Source: Neptuniibacter sp. (lineage in GTDB: Bacteria; Pseudomonadota; Gammaproteobacteria; Pseudomonadales; Balneatricaceae). From it: 5,847 nucleotides of DNA. The translations under genes and the position numbers were made by a program. The notes below the pieces were generated by a model. That model was not told the origin of the DNA. It worked only from the letters and a program-made list of their open reading frames with translations, and did no database searches. Position 1 is the first letter of the stretch. The number at the start of each line of letters is the position of its first letter. The stretch lies in contig JAIBDV010000214.1 in assembly GCA_024686055.1 (NCBI GenBank), forward strand, positions 1 to 5,847, read 5' to 3'. This document shows positions 4,872-5,847 of the stretch, piece after piece.

Positions 4872-5847
4872 ATGCGACTAACTCTCTGCAAACTGAAAAA
4901 ACAGGTTATTTCCAGCTCTCTGGCTGTCGCGCTGGGTGTGGGTGCCATGGCTGCGTCTACGGCTCAGGCGGCGGAACACAACTGGCGTTTCGCCAACCTG
5001 TACACCCGTGGTACAGCGTTCGGTGAGGTTTACGGCAACCTGGCTTCGAACATCGAAGAGATGTCTGGCGGTCGCATCAAAGTTAAAATGATGTACGCAG
5101 GTGAAGGTGTTGATACCAAAGGTATCCTGGGCGCGGTGAAAACTGGCCTGATCACCATGGGCGCAACGTTCCAGCCAATGAACGCCGGTGAACTGCCTGC
5201 CGGTATCGTTGAAGTGGGTCTGCCAGGTGGCACCGCTGACGTAGGTAAGCTGAGCGTACTGTTCCACGAAAAAGGCTGGAACGAAGTTCTGACCAAAGCC
5301 TACGGCGAACAGGGCCTGCAGTACCTGGATCCATATGTTCAGCCACCGGTTTACCTGCTGACCAAGAAAGAAATCAAGACCATTGAAGATTTCAAAGGTC
5401 TGAAACTGCGTGCACCAGGCGCGTACGGCAAATTCGTTCGTAACCTGGGTGCGTCCCCAGTGTCACTGACCTGGAGCGAGATCTACACCGGTCTGGCAAC
5501 AGGTGTTATCGATGGTTCTATCGGTTCCAACCTGATCGACCACCGCGATGGTAACCATGCTGAAGTAGCAAAATTCATGTACCGTCTGCCACTGGCCGGC
5601 GCTCAGGTACTGCCAGTGTTTGTTAACCAGAAAGCATGGAACAAACTGCCAGCAGACCTGAAAGCGATCGTACGTTCTGCGACATCTGTACACGCCCGTG
5701 AGCAGATGACCAAGTCCCGTCTGTGGGAAGCGCAGGCGATTGCTGACATGGAAGCCAAAGGCATGAAATGGAGCCCGGTACCAAGCGCTGCTGATAAAGC
5801 TGCCTGGACCAAAGCGGGTGAGTCCCTGTGGGACGAATACTCCAAAC
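4872..5847 (+). CDS. dctP: TRAP transporter solute-binding protein, DctP type (3' end cut by window)
   Basis: The first 325 codons of the periplasmic binding subunit of a tripartite ATP-independent (TRAP) transporter, which delivers its ligand to a DctQ/DctM membrane pair for ion-coupled uptake. Family members are usually about 320-345 residues, so little is missing. Residues 1-33 are a Sec signal peptide: basic start with K7, K9, K10, a hydrophobic core, and A-Q-A before a likely cut after Ala33. The mature protein opens with WRFANLYTRGT (38-48). The family core is DFKGLKLRAPG (173-183) then LGASPVSLTWSEIYTGLATG (192-211) and VIDG (212-215). Arg180 aligns with the conserved arginine that binds the ligand's acid group in this family. 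The usual Glu/Gln-Asn-Pro-like stretch after V-D-G is replaced by SIGSNLID, so the ligand is hard to guess. The ATG at 4872 follows AGAGG (4862-4866) by 5 nt, with an A-rich leader. Strong codon bias (10 of 13 prolines are CCA) suggests high expression. DctQ and DctM genes would be expected just past the right edge. Confidence 0.94.
   Translation, partial: MRLTLCKLKKQVISSSLAVALGVGAMAASTAQAAEHNWRFANLYTRGTAFGEVYGNLASNIEEMSGGRIKVKMMYAGEGVDTKGILGAVKTGLITMGATFQPMNAGELPAGIVEVGLPGGTADVGKLSVLFHEKGWNEVLTKAYGEQGLQYLDPYVQPPVYLLTKKEIKTIEDFKGLKLRAPGAYGKFVRNLGASPVSLTWSEIYTGLATGVIDGSIGSNLIDHRDGNHAEVAKFMYRLPLAGAQVLPVFVNQKAWNKLPADLKAIVRSATSVHAREQMTKSRLWEAQAIADMEAKGMKWSPVPSAADKAAWTKAGESLWDEYSK

Overview
The window looks like chromosome from a gammaproteobacterium of moderate GC content, possibly a marine Oceanospirillales-type organism. 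That placement rests on gene content, general protein style and codon use only, and no marker gene confirms it. I see no mobile element, CRISPR array, rRNA or tRNA.

Layout. (1) Positions 1-303, minus strand: the first 101 codons of a secreted beta-propeller protein of the PQQ-dependent sugar (sorbosone-type) dehydrogenase family, running off the left edge. (2) Positions 411-1334, minus strand: a complete LysR-family regulator that must use a non-ATG start. (3) Positions 1335-1489: a divergent regulatory region with a perfect 7-bp dyad and an extended -10 element. (4) Positions 1490-2938, plus strand: a complete succinate-semialdehyde-dehydrogenase-type aldehyde dehydrogenase of 482 residues. 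(5) Positions 2939-3114: a spacer holding a perfect 9-bp hairpin and a competing partner stem. (6) Positions 3115-4431, plus strand: a complete class III omega-aminotransferase of the beta-alanine:pyruvate type. (7) Positions 4432-4871: a 440-bp gene-free region with one convincing intrinsic terminator, then a set of inverted repeats around a candidate promoter. (8) Positions 4872 to the right edge, plus strand: nearly all of a TRAP transporter solute-binding protein (DctP type) with a Sec signal peptide.

How the genes may work together. The TRAP binding protein would capture a small anionic or zwitterionic substrate in the periplasm. The aminotransferase would convert an omega-amino acid to a semialdehyde using pyruvate or a similar acceptor. 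The aldehyde dehydrogenase would oxidise that semialdehyde to an acid with NAD, and the LysR protein would sense the substrate or an intermediate. The enzyme families are clear. The substrate is not: beta-alanine, GABA, a longer omega-amino acid or a sulfur analogue such as homotaurine or hypotaurine all fit. Nothing here demands a new class of system. The most unusual content is the pattern of inverted repeats in the two regulatory regions and the alternative hairpins between the two enzyme genes.
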